From contig DASTPE010000056.1 in NCBI GenBank assembly GCA_035762345.1, positions 1-8,719 on the forward strand: a stretch of DNA of 8,719 nt. Direction: 5' to 3'. Below the pieces are notes generated by a model. The model had not been told where the DNA came from. It did not search any database and saw nothing but the letters and a program-made list of their open reading frames with translations. Shown here piece after piece: positions 1 through 8,659 of the stretch. Source of the DNA: SCGC-AG-212-J23 sp035762345. GTDB lineage: Bacteria; Pseudomonadota; Gammaproteobacteria; Burkholderiales; SG8-39. The position numbers and the translations under genes are program-made. Position 1 is the first letter of the stretch. Each line of letters opens with the position of its first letter.

Positions 1-1
1 G

Positions 2-118
2 GTGGAGCTGGAAGCGGAAAATCCGGATTACCGGCCGATCGAAATCGATCTGCGGCGCGAGCCGCTCAGTATCGAAGGTATAGCCGTGGGCGTAATACGC
101 AACGGCAAAGCCCTCTAA
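2..118 (+). CDS. lexA: LexA repressor, C-terminal end (partial)
   Basis: The window opens inside a gene whose last 38 codons (stop TAA at 116-118) read like the end of LexA, the SOS repressor that cleaves itself when RecA is activated by DNA damage. The tail contains DLRREPLSIEGIAVGVIRNG, which lines up position by position with the E. coli LexA end (DLRQQSFTIEGLAVGVIRNG, also the last stretch of the protein). This is the final strand region of the S24 peptidase-like domain. The catalytic Lys and Ser and the DNA-binding winged helix lie upstream, outside the window, so activity cannot be judged. The next gene on the same strand starts 37 bases later with no obvious terminator between. UmuD-like or phage repressor peptidases share the fold, but the IEGIAVGVIRNG ending is typical of LexA itself. 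Confidence 0.9.
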   Translation: MELEAENPDYRPIEIDLRREPLSIEGIAVGVIRNGKAL

Positions 119-129
119 GACATCTTAGA
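114..129. repeat. Perfect 7-2-7 inverted repeat after lexA
   Basis: TCTAAGA-CA-TCTTAGA is a perfect inverted repeat with 7-base arms and a 2-base spacer. It begins in the last sense codon of lexA and includes its stop codon. The size and symmetry resemble a dimeric repressor operator. It does not match the enterobacterial SOS box (CTGT-N8-ACAG). There is no T tract, and the loop would be too small for a standard terminator. Function unknown. Confidence 0.5.
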
Positions 130-137
130 ATGGCGCA

Positions 138-149
138 GGGCCTAGGCCC
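138..149. repeat. 12-base perfect palindrome before the histidine kinase start
   Basis: GGGCCTAGGCCC is a perfect 12-base palindrome ending 6 bases before the histidine kinase ATG at 156. It occupies the place where a ribosome binding site would be expected. It could be chance in GC-rich DNA, a protein-binding site, or a structure that affects translation initiation. Confidence 0.4.
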
Positions 150-155
150 GCGCCG

Positions 156-1964
<1,809 letters not shown>

Positions 1965-1977
1965 GATCCGAGACCGC

Positions 1978-2367
1978 ATGCCAGACCGGCCTCTGAACCG
2001 CATCTGCTACGTCGAGGACGACGAAGACATCCAGCGCATCGTACGCATGTCCCTCGAGCGGGTCGGCAAGATGACCGTCGCGGTGGTCGGCGATCCGACC
2101 CAGGCGATCGAAACCATGGCCGAGTTTCGCCCCGACCTGGTGATGCTCGACTGGATGATGCCGGTGATGGACGGTCCGACGCTATTCCGGCAGATGAAAC
2201 TGCGCCCGGAGACCAGCAGCCTGCCGGTGGTGTTCATCACCGCCCGGGCCTCGCAGCGAGACCTGAACGACCTCAAGAGCCTCGGAGCCGCCGGCACGAT
2301 CTCCAAGCCGTTCTCGCCCAAGGACCTGCCCGACCAGCTGCGCGCGATCTGGGCCGCGCTGCCCTGA
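1978..2367 (+). CDS. Single-domain response regulator (CheY-like receiver)
   Basis: This 129-residue protein is a lone receiver domain with no output domain. The acidic pocket is E13-D14-D15 (YVEDDED), the phospho-acceptor is D58 in VMLDWMMPVMDG, the switch threonine is T88 (FITAR) and the conserved lysine is K110 in SKPFSP. The ATG at 1978 places YVEDD at the usual distance from the N-terminus. It starts 13 bases after the histidine kinase stop, so the two surely form one unit and the kinase H385 is the likely phosphodonor. Because the protein cannot bind DNA by itself, it should act by protein contact or hand its phosphate on. The small Hpt protein encoded on the other strand at 3672-3977 is an obvious candidate acceptor (inference). 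It ends 52 bases from the convergent receiver-kinase gene. Confidence 0.93.
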   Translation: MPDRPLNRICYVEDDEDIQRIVRMSLERVGKMTVAVVGDPTQAIETMAEFRPDLVMLDWMMPVMDGPTLFRQMKLRPETSSLPVVFITARASQRDLNDLKSLGAAGTISKPFSPKDLPDQLRAIWAALP

Positions 2368-2419
2368 CGCACGACGCCGATGTAGCCGCTCGGCTTGACC
2401 GTCGGGTGGAGTTGAGCGT

Positions 2420-3661
2420 CTATTGCACGGCGGCCTGCTGCTCGAACTTGCGCGCAAGAAAACCGATGACCTCGTCGGCGTTGCGGAACCGGGCCTCGCG
2501 GTCTTTCTCCACCAACTTGTCGAGCAAAGGCTGGTACTGCTCGAGCTCCGGCGCCAACGGCGGCGGAACGGTGTTCAGGTGGTGCATGGCGATCTCCATA
2601 GCTGTCTCGCCATCGAACATGTGCCGGCCGGTAAGCATCTGGTAGAGCAACACGCCGGCGCTGTAGATGTCGGTGCGCAGGTCGAGCGCGCGCCCTTGCA
2701 CCTGCTCCGGGCTCATGTAGCGCGGCGTGCCGAGCACTTCGCCCGCCCCGGTGCGGTCCGCCGCCGCGATGTTCTTCGCGATACCGAAGTCCACGATCGC
2801 GAGCGTGCCGTCGCGGCGGAACATCAGATTCTGGGGCTTGAGGTCGCGGTGCAGGATGCCTTTCTCGTGGATGTCGCCGAGCGCGAACATGAGCTCGCGG
2901 AAGAATCTCAGCGCCTCCTGCGGCGGTACCGGCCGGCTGCCCAAGCGCTTGCTCAGGTCGCCGCCCTCGAAGAACTCCATCACCAGATAGACGTTGTTCT
3001 CGTGCCTGCCGTGCCCGAGGATGCGCGCGACGTGGCGGCTCTGGATGCGCTCGACCATCGCGAACTCTTCCATGAACCGCTCCATCGCCTTGCGGTTCAC
3101 CACGGCGTCCTGGCGCAGGATCTTCACCACGAGCGGCTCGTCGTCGTCCTCGCGCGAGGCGAGGTAGACCCGCGCCGTGCCGCCTTCGCCGATCATGTGC
3201 AGGATCTTGATGCCCGGGATGCGCACCTTGGCGCGAAGGTTCTGGCCCTCCATGCGCGACGCCAGGTCGGGCGACACCGTGCGCTCCACCGGGGTCGCGG
3301 TAAGCTCGCGAATCGAGGCGATCAGCTTTTCGCGGGTGAGCTCCTGCTTGCGCTGGTAGTCGTCGGCGCCGGCCTTGATGGCGCGCACGGCGATGATCTC
3401 GTTGCCGGCGCCGGTGAGAAACAGGACCTTGGGGCAGTCGTCGCGCCGCTTGAGAGCCTTCAGCCACTCCAGGCCGTCGCCGCGGCCGAGCATGTAATCG
3501 AGCACGATGACGTCGTAGGAGCGCAACGGGAAAGCGGCGCTCGGCAGGTCGCGCTCAAGCGGATCGTAGCCGTCGATCTGGGCGTCGGGCCACTGGCTGC
3601 GGATGTAGCGCGATACGAGGTTGCGCAGATCCTCGTCGTCGTCGATCAGCAGGATGCGCAT
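2420..3661 (-). CDS. Receiver domain fused to Hanks-type Ser/Thr protein kinase
   Basis: This 413-residue protein joins a two-component receiver to a eukaryotic-like kinase. Residues 1-120 form the receiver: acidic pocket in LLIDDDED, phospho-acceptor D55 (VIVLDYML), T83 (FLTG) and K105. A linker of about 25 residues leads to the kinase (about 150-405): glycine loop IGEGGTARVYLA (157-168), ATP-binding K180, helix-C E199, catalytic HRDLKPQN (H271, R272, D273, K275, N278), DFG (D291), and an APE-like MSPEQ at 316-320. Every catalytic residue is present, so it should be active. No membrane segment or PASTA repeats are seen, so it is cytosolic. Phosphorylation of D55 presumably gates the kinase; the substrate is unknown. 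It begins 10 bases after the Hpt gene, so the two are co-translated or at least co-transcribed. The start MRILLIDDDED is standard for receivers; no clear ribosome binding site was found. Confidence 0.93.
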   Translation of the reverse strand: MRILLIDDDEDLRNLVSRYIRSQWPDAQIDGYDPLERDLPSAAFPLRSYDVIVLDYMLGRGDGLEWLKALKRRDDCPKVLFLTGAGNEIIAVRAIKAGADDYQRKQELTREKLIASIRELTATPVERTVSPDLASRMEGQNLRAKVRIPGIKILHMIGEGGTARVYLASREDDDEPLVVKILRQDAVVNRKAMERFMEEFAMVERIQSRHVARILGHGRHENNVYLVMEFFEGGDLSKRLGSRPVPPQEALRFFRELMFALGDIHEKGILHRDLKPQNLMFRRDGTLAIVDFGIAKNIAAADRTGAGEVLGTPRYMSPEQVQGRALDLRTDIYSAGVLLYQMLTGRHMFDGETAMEIAMHHLNTVPPPLAPELEQYQPLLDKLVEKDREARFRNADEVIGFLARKFEQQAAVQ

Positions 3662-3671
3662 CGGCTACGCA

Positions 3672-3977
3672 TCACTCATACGCGATCTGTACCTTGGAGA
3701 GGTAATCGCCATACTCGCTGATGCTCGCCTGCAGCGCGGCGTGATCGCCGCTGCGCGCCCCGTCCTCGATGTACTTCCCGAGCGTAGAGACGAAAACGAA
3801 GCCGTATGAGCTCCCGACCCCTTTCATGCGGTGTCCGAGCTGCCGAAGCTTCTCGAAGTCCGCGGCGGCGAGCGCCACGCGCAGGGCGTCGAGCTCCTGG
3901 TGCCGGTTGTTCATGAAAACCGGGATCAGGTCCTGCAGATCTTTCGCTACGGTCACCCTGTAGTCATCCGCGCTCAT
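3672..3977 (-). CDS. Small stand-alone Hpt phosphotransfer protein
   Basis: The protein is 101 residues long, essentially a single histidine phosphotransfer (Hpt) domain, an all-helical bundle that carries phosphate between two receiver domains. The key motif is LGHRMKGVGSSYGF with phospho-accepting H49 followed by the Lys-Gly pair (K52, G53) and the small Gly/Ser residues that pack around it, as in HptB and the ArcB/BarA Hpt domains. It has no kinase region. The frame stays open far upstream through the TPR gene, but the ATG at 3977 gives a normal-length Hpt domain and there is no better start. It lies 10 bases before the receiver-Ser/Thr kinase, whose D55 is its most likely phosphate partner. 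A TATAAT 6 bases before the ATG and the absence of a Shine-Dalgarno suggest its own leaderless promoter. The assignment is sound; the partners are inferred. Confidence 0.88.
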   Translation of the reverse strand: MSADDYRVTVAKDLQDLIPVFMNNRHQELDALRVALAAADFEKLRQLGHRMKGVGSSYGFVFVSTLGKYIEDGARSGDHAALQASISEYGDYLSKVQIAYE

Positions 3978-3983
3978 GGCGGC

Positions 3984-3989
3984 ATTATA
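3984..3989 (-). promoter_or_regulatory. Candidate -10 box for the Hpt-kinase unit
   Basis: On the minus strand a perfect TATAAT lies 6 bases (GCCGCC) upstream of the Hpt ATG. Transcription would start at or next to the A of the ATG, giving a leaderless mRNA, which fits the lack of any Shine-Dalgarno. No good -35 hexamer exists at 16-19 bases; CTGACT (4 of 6) is 20 bases away. A short hairpin (CCTGA-CTGC-TCAGG, 4003-4016) covers the end of the preceding TPR gene but has no T tract. In a GC-rich genome a perfect TATAAT in a 34-base gap is suggestive, not proof. Confidence 0.35.
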
Positions 3990-4011
3990 GTTGCCGGACC
4001 TGCCTGAGCAG

Positions 4012-4509
4012 TCAGGGATTGTCAGCAGGAAGGGCGAGATGCGGATGGATCGAGCGCGCCGTCCGCACGGCGAAGCCGGCTTCCGCGGCGGCTTGCGCCG
4101 AGCGTAGGATCTCGGCGAAATGCAGCATCGCGCCAAAGTGGCGCGGCTCGAGCTCCAGGGTATGGCGGATGTCGCGCAGGCATTCCGCGTCGCGCCCGAG
4201 CAGATAGTACAGCGCGGCGCGCTTGTGCCATGCCTCGGCGAAGTCCGGAGCGCGGCGCAGGAGAACGGTAAGGCGCGTCTCGGCGATGTCGTAGCGGCGC
4301 GCAGCGATGTCGCTGGTCGCGAGGTCGAGCGCGCGCGCCGCGGCGTAATGCGGATAGTGCATCCAGACGTCCCAGATGCGCTCCTCGGTCGGGGTCGCCT
4401 CGGCCGGAGCGCAGCGCGCAAGCTGGCGGAAAAGGGCGTCGAGGAGCGCCGAAACGCGGGCAGGCCGCCGGGTGCGATAGCTGCTGATGAGTCTCAGGAT
4501 CTCGGTCAA
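4012..4509 (-). CDS. TPR (tetratricopeptide) repeat protein, function unknown
   Basis: A 165-residue protein with at least two to three helical TPR units, which usually mediate protein-protein contacts. The stretch RAPDFAEAWHKRAALYYLLG followed by ECLRDIRHTLELEPRHFGAM (about residues 84-128) has the TPR spacing of small and aromatic residues. It also resembles a conserved proteobacterial TPR family with a PDFAEAWNKRA...LEPRHFGA core, preceded by an E-x-IW-x-W segment (here EERIWDVW). No clear signal peptide is seen. The only start that keeps the whole conserved region is TTG at 4509, 12 bases after the dnaE2 stop and in the same reading frame; the first in-frame ATG (residue 49) would cut into the IW-x-W region. 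It is thus very probably transcribed with imuB-dnaE2. Its role is unknown; scaffolding the mutasome or the adjacent relay is only a guess. Confidence 0.75.
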   Translation of the reverse strand: MTEILRLISSYRTRRPARVSALLDALFRQLARCAPAEATPTEERIWDVWMHYPHYAAARALDLATSDIAARRYDIAETRLTVLLRRAPDFAEAWHKRAALYYLLGRDAECLRDIRHTLELEPRHFGAMLHFAEILRSAQAAAEAGFAVRTARSIHPHLALPADNP

Positions 4510-4521
4510 GCGATGCCGATC

Positions 4522-7503
4522 TTAGTGGAAATCGCGCGAACCGGCAGCGAGCGGCCCGAGCAGCGCGCTGTAGTCCGAGAGGCGCCGGGCGACGAGGTGC
4601 ACTACTTCACCGTCGCGCTCGACCACGCCCGCCACGCCCATCAGCCGGGCGCCGAGCAGCTCGCGGCGCTGACGCTCAACGAGGTCGCGCCACACTACGA
4701 TGTTCATGCATCCGGTTTCATCCTCGAGCGTGACAAATATCACTCCGCTTGCCGTGTCGGGCCGCTGCCGGCAGGTGACCAGCCCGGCGACGCGTGCCGG
4801 GGCGCCATGCGGTCTTGATTTGAGTTCTTCGGCTTTCAGGAGCCGCATCTTGCCCAGGCGTTTTCTCAGCAAGGCCAGAGGATGGCGGCCGAGGGTGAGC
4901 CCGAGGCTCGCGTAGTCGGCGACGATCTCCTCGCCTTCGGCCGGCGGCTCGAGCGCCGGTACGCGCTCGCACGCCGGGATGTCGAGCGGCGCGCGTCGCA
5001 CTGCGCCCGCGGCTGCCCAGCGCGCGAGGCGCCGGTGCCCGGCAAGCGACTCCAGCGCGCCGGCCGCCGCCAGGCAGCGCAGATCGCCTTTGTTCAATTT
5101 CAAATCATGAATGGAGCGATACGGGCGGCCTGCCGCGATGCGCCTGCCTTCTCCTTCGCCCAGCCCGCCCACCATGCGCAAGCCCAGGCGTACGGCCCCG
5201 TCTTCGAGCGTGCAATCCCATTCGCTCAACTGTACATCGGGCGGGCGCACCTGTACGCCGTGCCGGCGGGCATCCTGCACGAGCTGTGCGGGCGCGTAAA
5301 AACCCATCGGCTGGCTGTTCAGCAGCGCGGCGCAGAACGCCGCCGGATAATGGCACTTGATCCAGGACGAGACGTATACGAGCAGCGCGAAGCTGGCCGA
5401 GTGCGACTCCGGGAAGCCGTATTCGCCGAAGCCGAGGATCTGCCGGTAGATGGAATCGGCAAACGCCTCGCTGTAGCCGTTGCGGCGCATCCCGTTTTTT
5501 AATCTTTCTTCGAAAGGCTCGAGGCCGCCGCTGCGCTTCCATGCCGCCATCGAGCGGCGCAGCCGGTCGGCCTCGCCCGGCGTGAAGCCCGCCGCCACCA
5601 TTGCAAGCTCCATTACCTGCTCCTGAAAGATGGGAACGCCCAAGGTTCTGTTCAGAACCGCTTCCACTTCCGGGCTCGGATAAGCCACGGGCTCCAGGCC
5701 GCGCCGGCGCCGCAGGTAGGGATGCACCATGCCGCCCTGGATCGGTCCCGGGCGCACGATCGCCACCTCGATGACTAGGTCGTAGAAATTCTGCGGCCGC
5801 AGGCGCGGCAACATGCTCATCTGGGCGCGTGATTCGATCTGAAACACGCCGACGGTGTCGGCCTTCTGGATCATGCGGTAGACCGCGGGGTCCTCGGCGG
5901 GAACCTGATCGATCTTCATTCCTAGAAAATCCAACGCCCTGCGGATCGCCGACAACATGCCGAGCGCCAGCACATCGACCTTGAGCAGCCCGAGCGCCTC
6001 GAGGTCGTCCTTGTCCCACTGGATGACGCTGCGCGCAGGCATGGCGGCGTTCTCGATCGGCACAAGCTCTGCAAGCGGGCCGCGCGAGATGACGAAGCCG
6101 CCGACGTGCTGCGAGAGATGGCGCGGGAACCCGATGAGAGTTTGCACGAGCTCGAGGAAGTGGCCATCCAGGCAGCCGGGCAATGCGCGGCGGGTATCCC
6201 AGAATGTCAAGCCCTTCGCCCGACGATCCACCTCGTCGAGCGGCAGGCCGAGCGCCTTGCCGACATCGCGCACGGCGCTTTTCGGGCGATAGCAGATCAC
6301 CGTCGCGGCGAGCGCGGCGCGGTCGCGGCTGTACTTGCGGTAGACGTACTGGATCACCTCTTCGCGCCGCTGGTGCTCGAAGTCGACGTCGATGTCGGGC
6401 GGCTCGTTGCGCTCGCGTGACACGAAGCGCTCGAACAGCATGTTCATGCGCGCCGGGTCGACCTCGGTGATGCCGAGCGCGTAGCACACCACCGAGTTTG
6501 CCGCCGAGCCCCTGCCCTGGCAGAGAATTCCCTGGTCTCGCGCGTAGCGCACCACGTCGTGCACGGTGAGGAAGAAGGGCTCGTAGCCGAGCTCGGCGAT
6601 GAGCCTGAGCTCAGGCTCCATCATCTCGGCGACCTTCGCCGGCACACCCGCGGGGAAACGCAGGCGCAGACCCTGCTCGGCAAGCGTCCTCAGCCACGAA
6701 GCGGGGCTATGGCCCTCAGGCACGAGCTCCGCCGGATATTCATACTTGAGGGAATCCAAGGAGAAGCCGCAGCGTTCGGCAATGACGAGCGTTTCGGCAA
6801 GGAGCTCGGGCGGATAGAGCTGCGCGAGGCGCATGCGCAGGCGCAAGTGCCGCTCGGCATTGGGAAAGAGCGCCTGCCCGCATTCCGCGACCGGCTTGCC
6901 GAAGCGCACCGCGGTGAGGACATCCTGCAGCCGCCGGCGCGAGCGCACGTGCATGTGCACGTCGCCGCAGGCTATCAGCGGAAGCCGGCTTTTTTTGGAA
7001 ATATCATTCAAGAAAGCCATTTTTGTTCGGTCGTTCGGTCCAAAGTGCAGCTCCGCCGCAATCCAGGCATGGCGATGAAAACGTTCCGCTATCCATGCCG
7101 CGGGCCGCACATCCTCTCCGGGGATCCAGAGCAGCAGCGCGCCGCTGCTGGAAAGCGATTCCACGTCCGAAAGCCTGAGGGAGTAAGCGCCCTTCTTGCT
7201 GCGTCGTCTTCCGGTGGTGATCAACGACGAGATCGCGCCATACGAGCGCCGGTCGGTGGCGAGCAGCACAAGCTTGACTCCCTCGGCGAGGATCTCGGCG
7301 CCGAGGATGAGCGGCAGGCCGCAATCTTTCGCTTCCTGGTGCGCGCGCACAGCGCCGGCAAGCGAGCACTCGTCGGTGAGCGCGAGCGCCCTGTAGCCGA
7401 GCGCCTGCGCGCGCGACACGAGCTCCTCGGGATGCGACGCGCCGCGCAGGAAGCTGAAGTTCGAAAGGCAGTGCAGTTCGGCGTAATCAGGCAAAGAGTC
7501 CAT
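4522..7503 (-). CDS. dnaE2: Error-prone DNA polymerase DnaE2 (ImuC)
   Basis: This 993-residue C-family polymerase copies past DNA lesions and causes damage-induced mutation together with ImuA and ImuB. Domains in order: PHP (about 1-280), polymerase palm with PDIDVDF at 369-375 (D372 and D374 match E. coli D401/D403) and LLKVDVLALGML with D510 (E. coli D555), fingers including GFGEYGFPESHSASFALLVY (691-710), a helix-hairpin-helix region (about 740-830) and an OB fold (about 900-975). The end SRDFH is typical of the family, and the length is near the usual 1,020-1,080. The polymerase triad is intact. In the PHP domain the first motif reads HCLSNFS and the second TDEC, so metal ligands are partly lost and proofreading there is unlikely. 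I chose ATG 7503 (MDSLPDYAELHCLSNFSFLR), not the ATG 16 codons upstream, because homologues start here; GGGGAA lies 10 bases before. It overlaps imuB by 17 bases. Confidence 0.96.
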   Translation of the reverse strand: MDSLPDYAELHCLSNFSFLRGASHPEELVSRAQALGYRALALTDECSLAGAVRAHQEAKDCGLPLILGAEILAEGVKLVLLATDRRSYGAISSLITTGRRRSKKGAYSLRLSDVESLSSSGALLLWIPGEDVRPAAWIAERFHRHAWIAAELHFGPNDRTKMAFLNDISKKSRLPLIACGDVHMHVRSRRRLQDVLTAVRFGKPVAECGQALFPNAERHLRLRMRLAQLYPPELLAETLVIAERCGFSLDSLKYEYPAELVPEGHSPASWLRTLAEQGLRLRFPAGVPAKVAEMMEPELRLIAELGYEPFFLTVHDVVRYARDQGILCQGRGSAANSVVCYALGITEVDPARMNMLFERFVSRERNEPPDIDVDFEHQRREEVIQYVYRKYSRDRAALAATVICYRPKSAVRDVGKALGLPLDEVDRRAKGLTFWDTRRALPGCLDGHFLELVQTLIGFPRHLSQHVGGFVISRGPLAELVPIENAAMPARSVIQWDKDDLEALGLLKVDVLALGMLSAIRRALDFLGMKIDQVPAEDPAVYRMIQKADTVGVFQIESRAQMSMLPRLRPQNFYDLVIEVAIVRPGPIQGGMVHPYLRRRRGLEPVAYPSPEVEAVLNRTLGVPIFQEQVMELAMVAAGFTPGEADRLRRSMAAWKRSGGLEPFEERLKNGMRRNGYSEAFADSIYRQILGFGEYGFPESHSASFALLVYVSSWIKCHYPAAFCAALLNSQPMGFYAPAQLVQDARRHGVQVRPPDVQLSEWDCTLEDGAVRLGLRMVGGLGEGEGRRIAAGRPYRSIHDLKLNKGDLRCLAAAGALESLAGHRRLARWAAAGAVRRAPLDIPACERVPALEPPAEGEEIVADYASLGLTLGRHPLALLRKRLGKMRLLKAEELKSRPHGAPARVAGLVTCRQRPDTASGVIFVTLEDETGCMNIVVWRDLVERQRRELLGARLMGVAGVVERDGEVVHLVARRLSDYSALLGPLAAGSRDFH

Positions 7504-8659
7504 GCAGATACCATTCCCCGGCTTCCCGGAATATCCAGGCGAGCCCGGCATTCGGCAGCCGCGCGATGAAGTAGTCGCGCCTCGCGTCGTCGCCGTCCCA
7601 CCAGCCCGACTCGATACGCTCGGGACCGGCGAGCGCGGTGAACTCGCTTTCTTTCAGTCTTTTCGGTTCGAGCAGCCAGACCGGGCGCGGGCCCGGAGCC
7701 GCATACGATCGCGGATCCCATTCGCCGGGCTCGATGCGCCGCCAGGCGTGCTCCGGTCGATGATCCGGCAGCGCGGCGAGGCCGTGCACCCCGGCATTGC
7801 CGAGCCGGGCGCGCAGCCGCTCGAGGAGCTCGGCCCAGTCCTCGGCTGTGCGCGCCGCATCGCCGAACATCCCTGCGCTCGCTGCCTGGAACGGGACGAA
7901 GTCGCCGGCCTCGAGCCGCATCGCCGTTACCGGCTCGGCCAGCTGCATCTGGGCAAGACGCTCGCGCAGCACCCGAGCCATGCGCTCGGCGTCCCGAGTC
8001 GCGGAAGCGAACGCGATTTCGACGATGTGCGCCCGGTTTTCGTGCAGCAAGACGAGGCGGAAGCCCCGAACGCCCTCGCAGCGCGCCGCAAGCAGGCCTG
8101 CAAGCTGCACGAGTAGCCGGCGGGCGCCGAAAAGCAGGCTTTCGGCGTGAGTGATCTCCGCAGGCAGCTGGAGCCTTGCATCGAAGCGCGGCGGCGGCGC
8201 GAAAAAATTCCGCAGCTCGGGGACCGCGCCGAGCGCCCGGTCGAGGTCTTCGATCACCGCCGGGCCGCAGCGCAGCGCGAGCCCTTCGCGCGGCAGCTCG
8301 AGCAGCGCTCCGACGGAGGAGATTCCGATGCCGCGGAGAAATTCGACGTCGAAGCCGGTCACCTCGATCGGCAGCGACTCGAGCTCGGTTTCCCCTTCGC
8401 CGCGCGCGAGCCACAGCGCGGCGCGCGCGGTAGACGCGGCAGCGAGCTGAAACGGGTAGCCGAGCCCGCGCAGCCCGGCCGCCAACTTCTCCGTAAGCGG
8501 CCTAAAGCCTCCGAACAATCGCAGGCTGCCCTGCACTTCCAGCAGCAACTCCTGCGGCGGCTCGAGCGAGACTTTAGGCGTGAACTGGCACGCCCAGGCG
8601 CCGATCGGCCCGAGTGCTTCCGGCGGCAGGCGCGGAAAATGGAGTGCGACCCAAAGCAT
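7487..8659 (-). CDS. imuB: ImuB, catalytically dead Y-family polymerase-like protein (short form)
   Basis: ImuB resembles Y-family polymerases but does not polymerise; it links DnaE2 and ImuA to the sliding clamp. This copy starts MLWVALHFPRLPPEAL, the usual ImuB opening where true polymerases have their first metal-binding Asp, and then jumps directly to AWACQFTPKVSLEPP and LLLEVQGSLRLFGG (39-51), the segment that replaces the catalytic DE pair. The 80 or so residues normally between these (fingers and first palm part) are absent. A helix-hairpin-helix region (about 107-144), little-finger-like part and the conserved end (ESGWWDGDDARRDYF, then YLHGLFA) are present. No canonical clamp-binding motif is evident; QAASAGMF (258-265) is the nearest candidate. 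Length is 390 versus roughly 450-520 usually. ATG 8659 has CAGG 7 bases upstream. It overlaps dnaE2 by 17 bases and probable imuA by 86. Confidence 0.93.
   Translation of the reverse strand: MLWVALHFPRLPPEALGPIGAWACQFTPKVSLEPPQELLLEVQGSLRLFGGFRPLTEKLAAGLRGLGYPFQLAAASTARAALWLARGEGETELESLPIEVTGFDVEFLRGIGISSVGALLELPREGLALRCGPAVIEDLDRALGAVPELRNFFAPPPRFDARLQLPAEITHAESLLFGARRLLVQLAGLLAARCEGVRGFRLVLLHENRAHIVEIAFASATRDAERMARVLRERLAQMQLAEPVTAMRLEAGDFVPFQAASAGMFGDAARTAEDWAELLERLRARLGNAGVHGLAALPDHRPEHAWRRIEPGEWDPRSYAAPGPRPVWLLEPKRLKESEFTALAGPERIESGWWDGDDARRDYFIARLPNAGLAWIFREAGEWYLHGLFA

Noticed and set aside
119..155. LexA (SOS) box before the histidine kinase
   Set aside because: No CTGT-N8-ACAG or close match is present; the dyads found there have different sequences.
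2368..2419. Bidirectional terminator between the convergent response regulator and kinase genes
   Set aside because: Only weak stems are visible (GCCGA...TCGGC at 2376-2394, AGCC-GCTC-GGCT at 2384-2395) with no T tract on either strand, so it cannot be supported as an intrinsic terminator.
2423..3721. 432-codon open frame on the plus strand opposite the receiver-kinase gene
   Set aside because: Shadow of the minus-strand gene, which has every receiver and kinase motif; the opposite frame shows no family features.
3978..4421. Upstream extension of the Hpt reading frame through the TPR gene
   Set aside because: The extension is Arg/Ser/Pro-rich shadow sequence; the Hpt domain begins right at the ATG at 3977, and the TPR protein accounts for the upstream DNA.
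6990..6996. A7 run in dnaE2 (minus strand) as a programmed frameshift site, or AAGCCGGCTT plus T7 as a plus-strand terminator
   Set aside because: The phase (TCC AAA AAA AGC) does not suit a -1 slippery heptamer, the dnaE2 frame continues normally, and the palindrome has no loop and faces no plus-strand gene.
7504..7551. Longer DnaE2 start (16 extra codons)
   Set aside because: The extra N-terminus is Gly/Pro-rich and unlike the family, whose members start close to MDSLPDYAELH; it would also overlap imuB by 65 bases.
6559..7569. 336-codon open frame on the plus strand opposite dnaE2
   Set aside because: Shadow frame of a strongly conserved polymerase gene in high-GC DNA; no motif seen.
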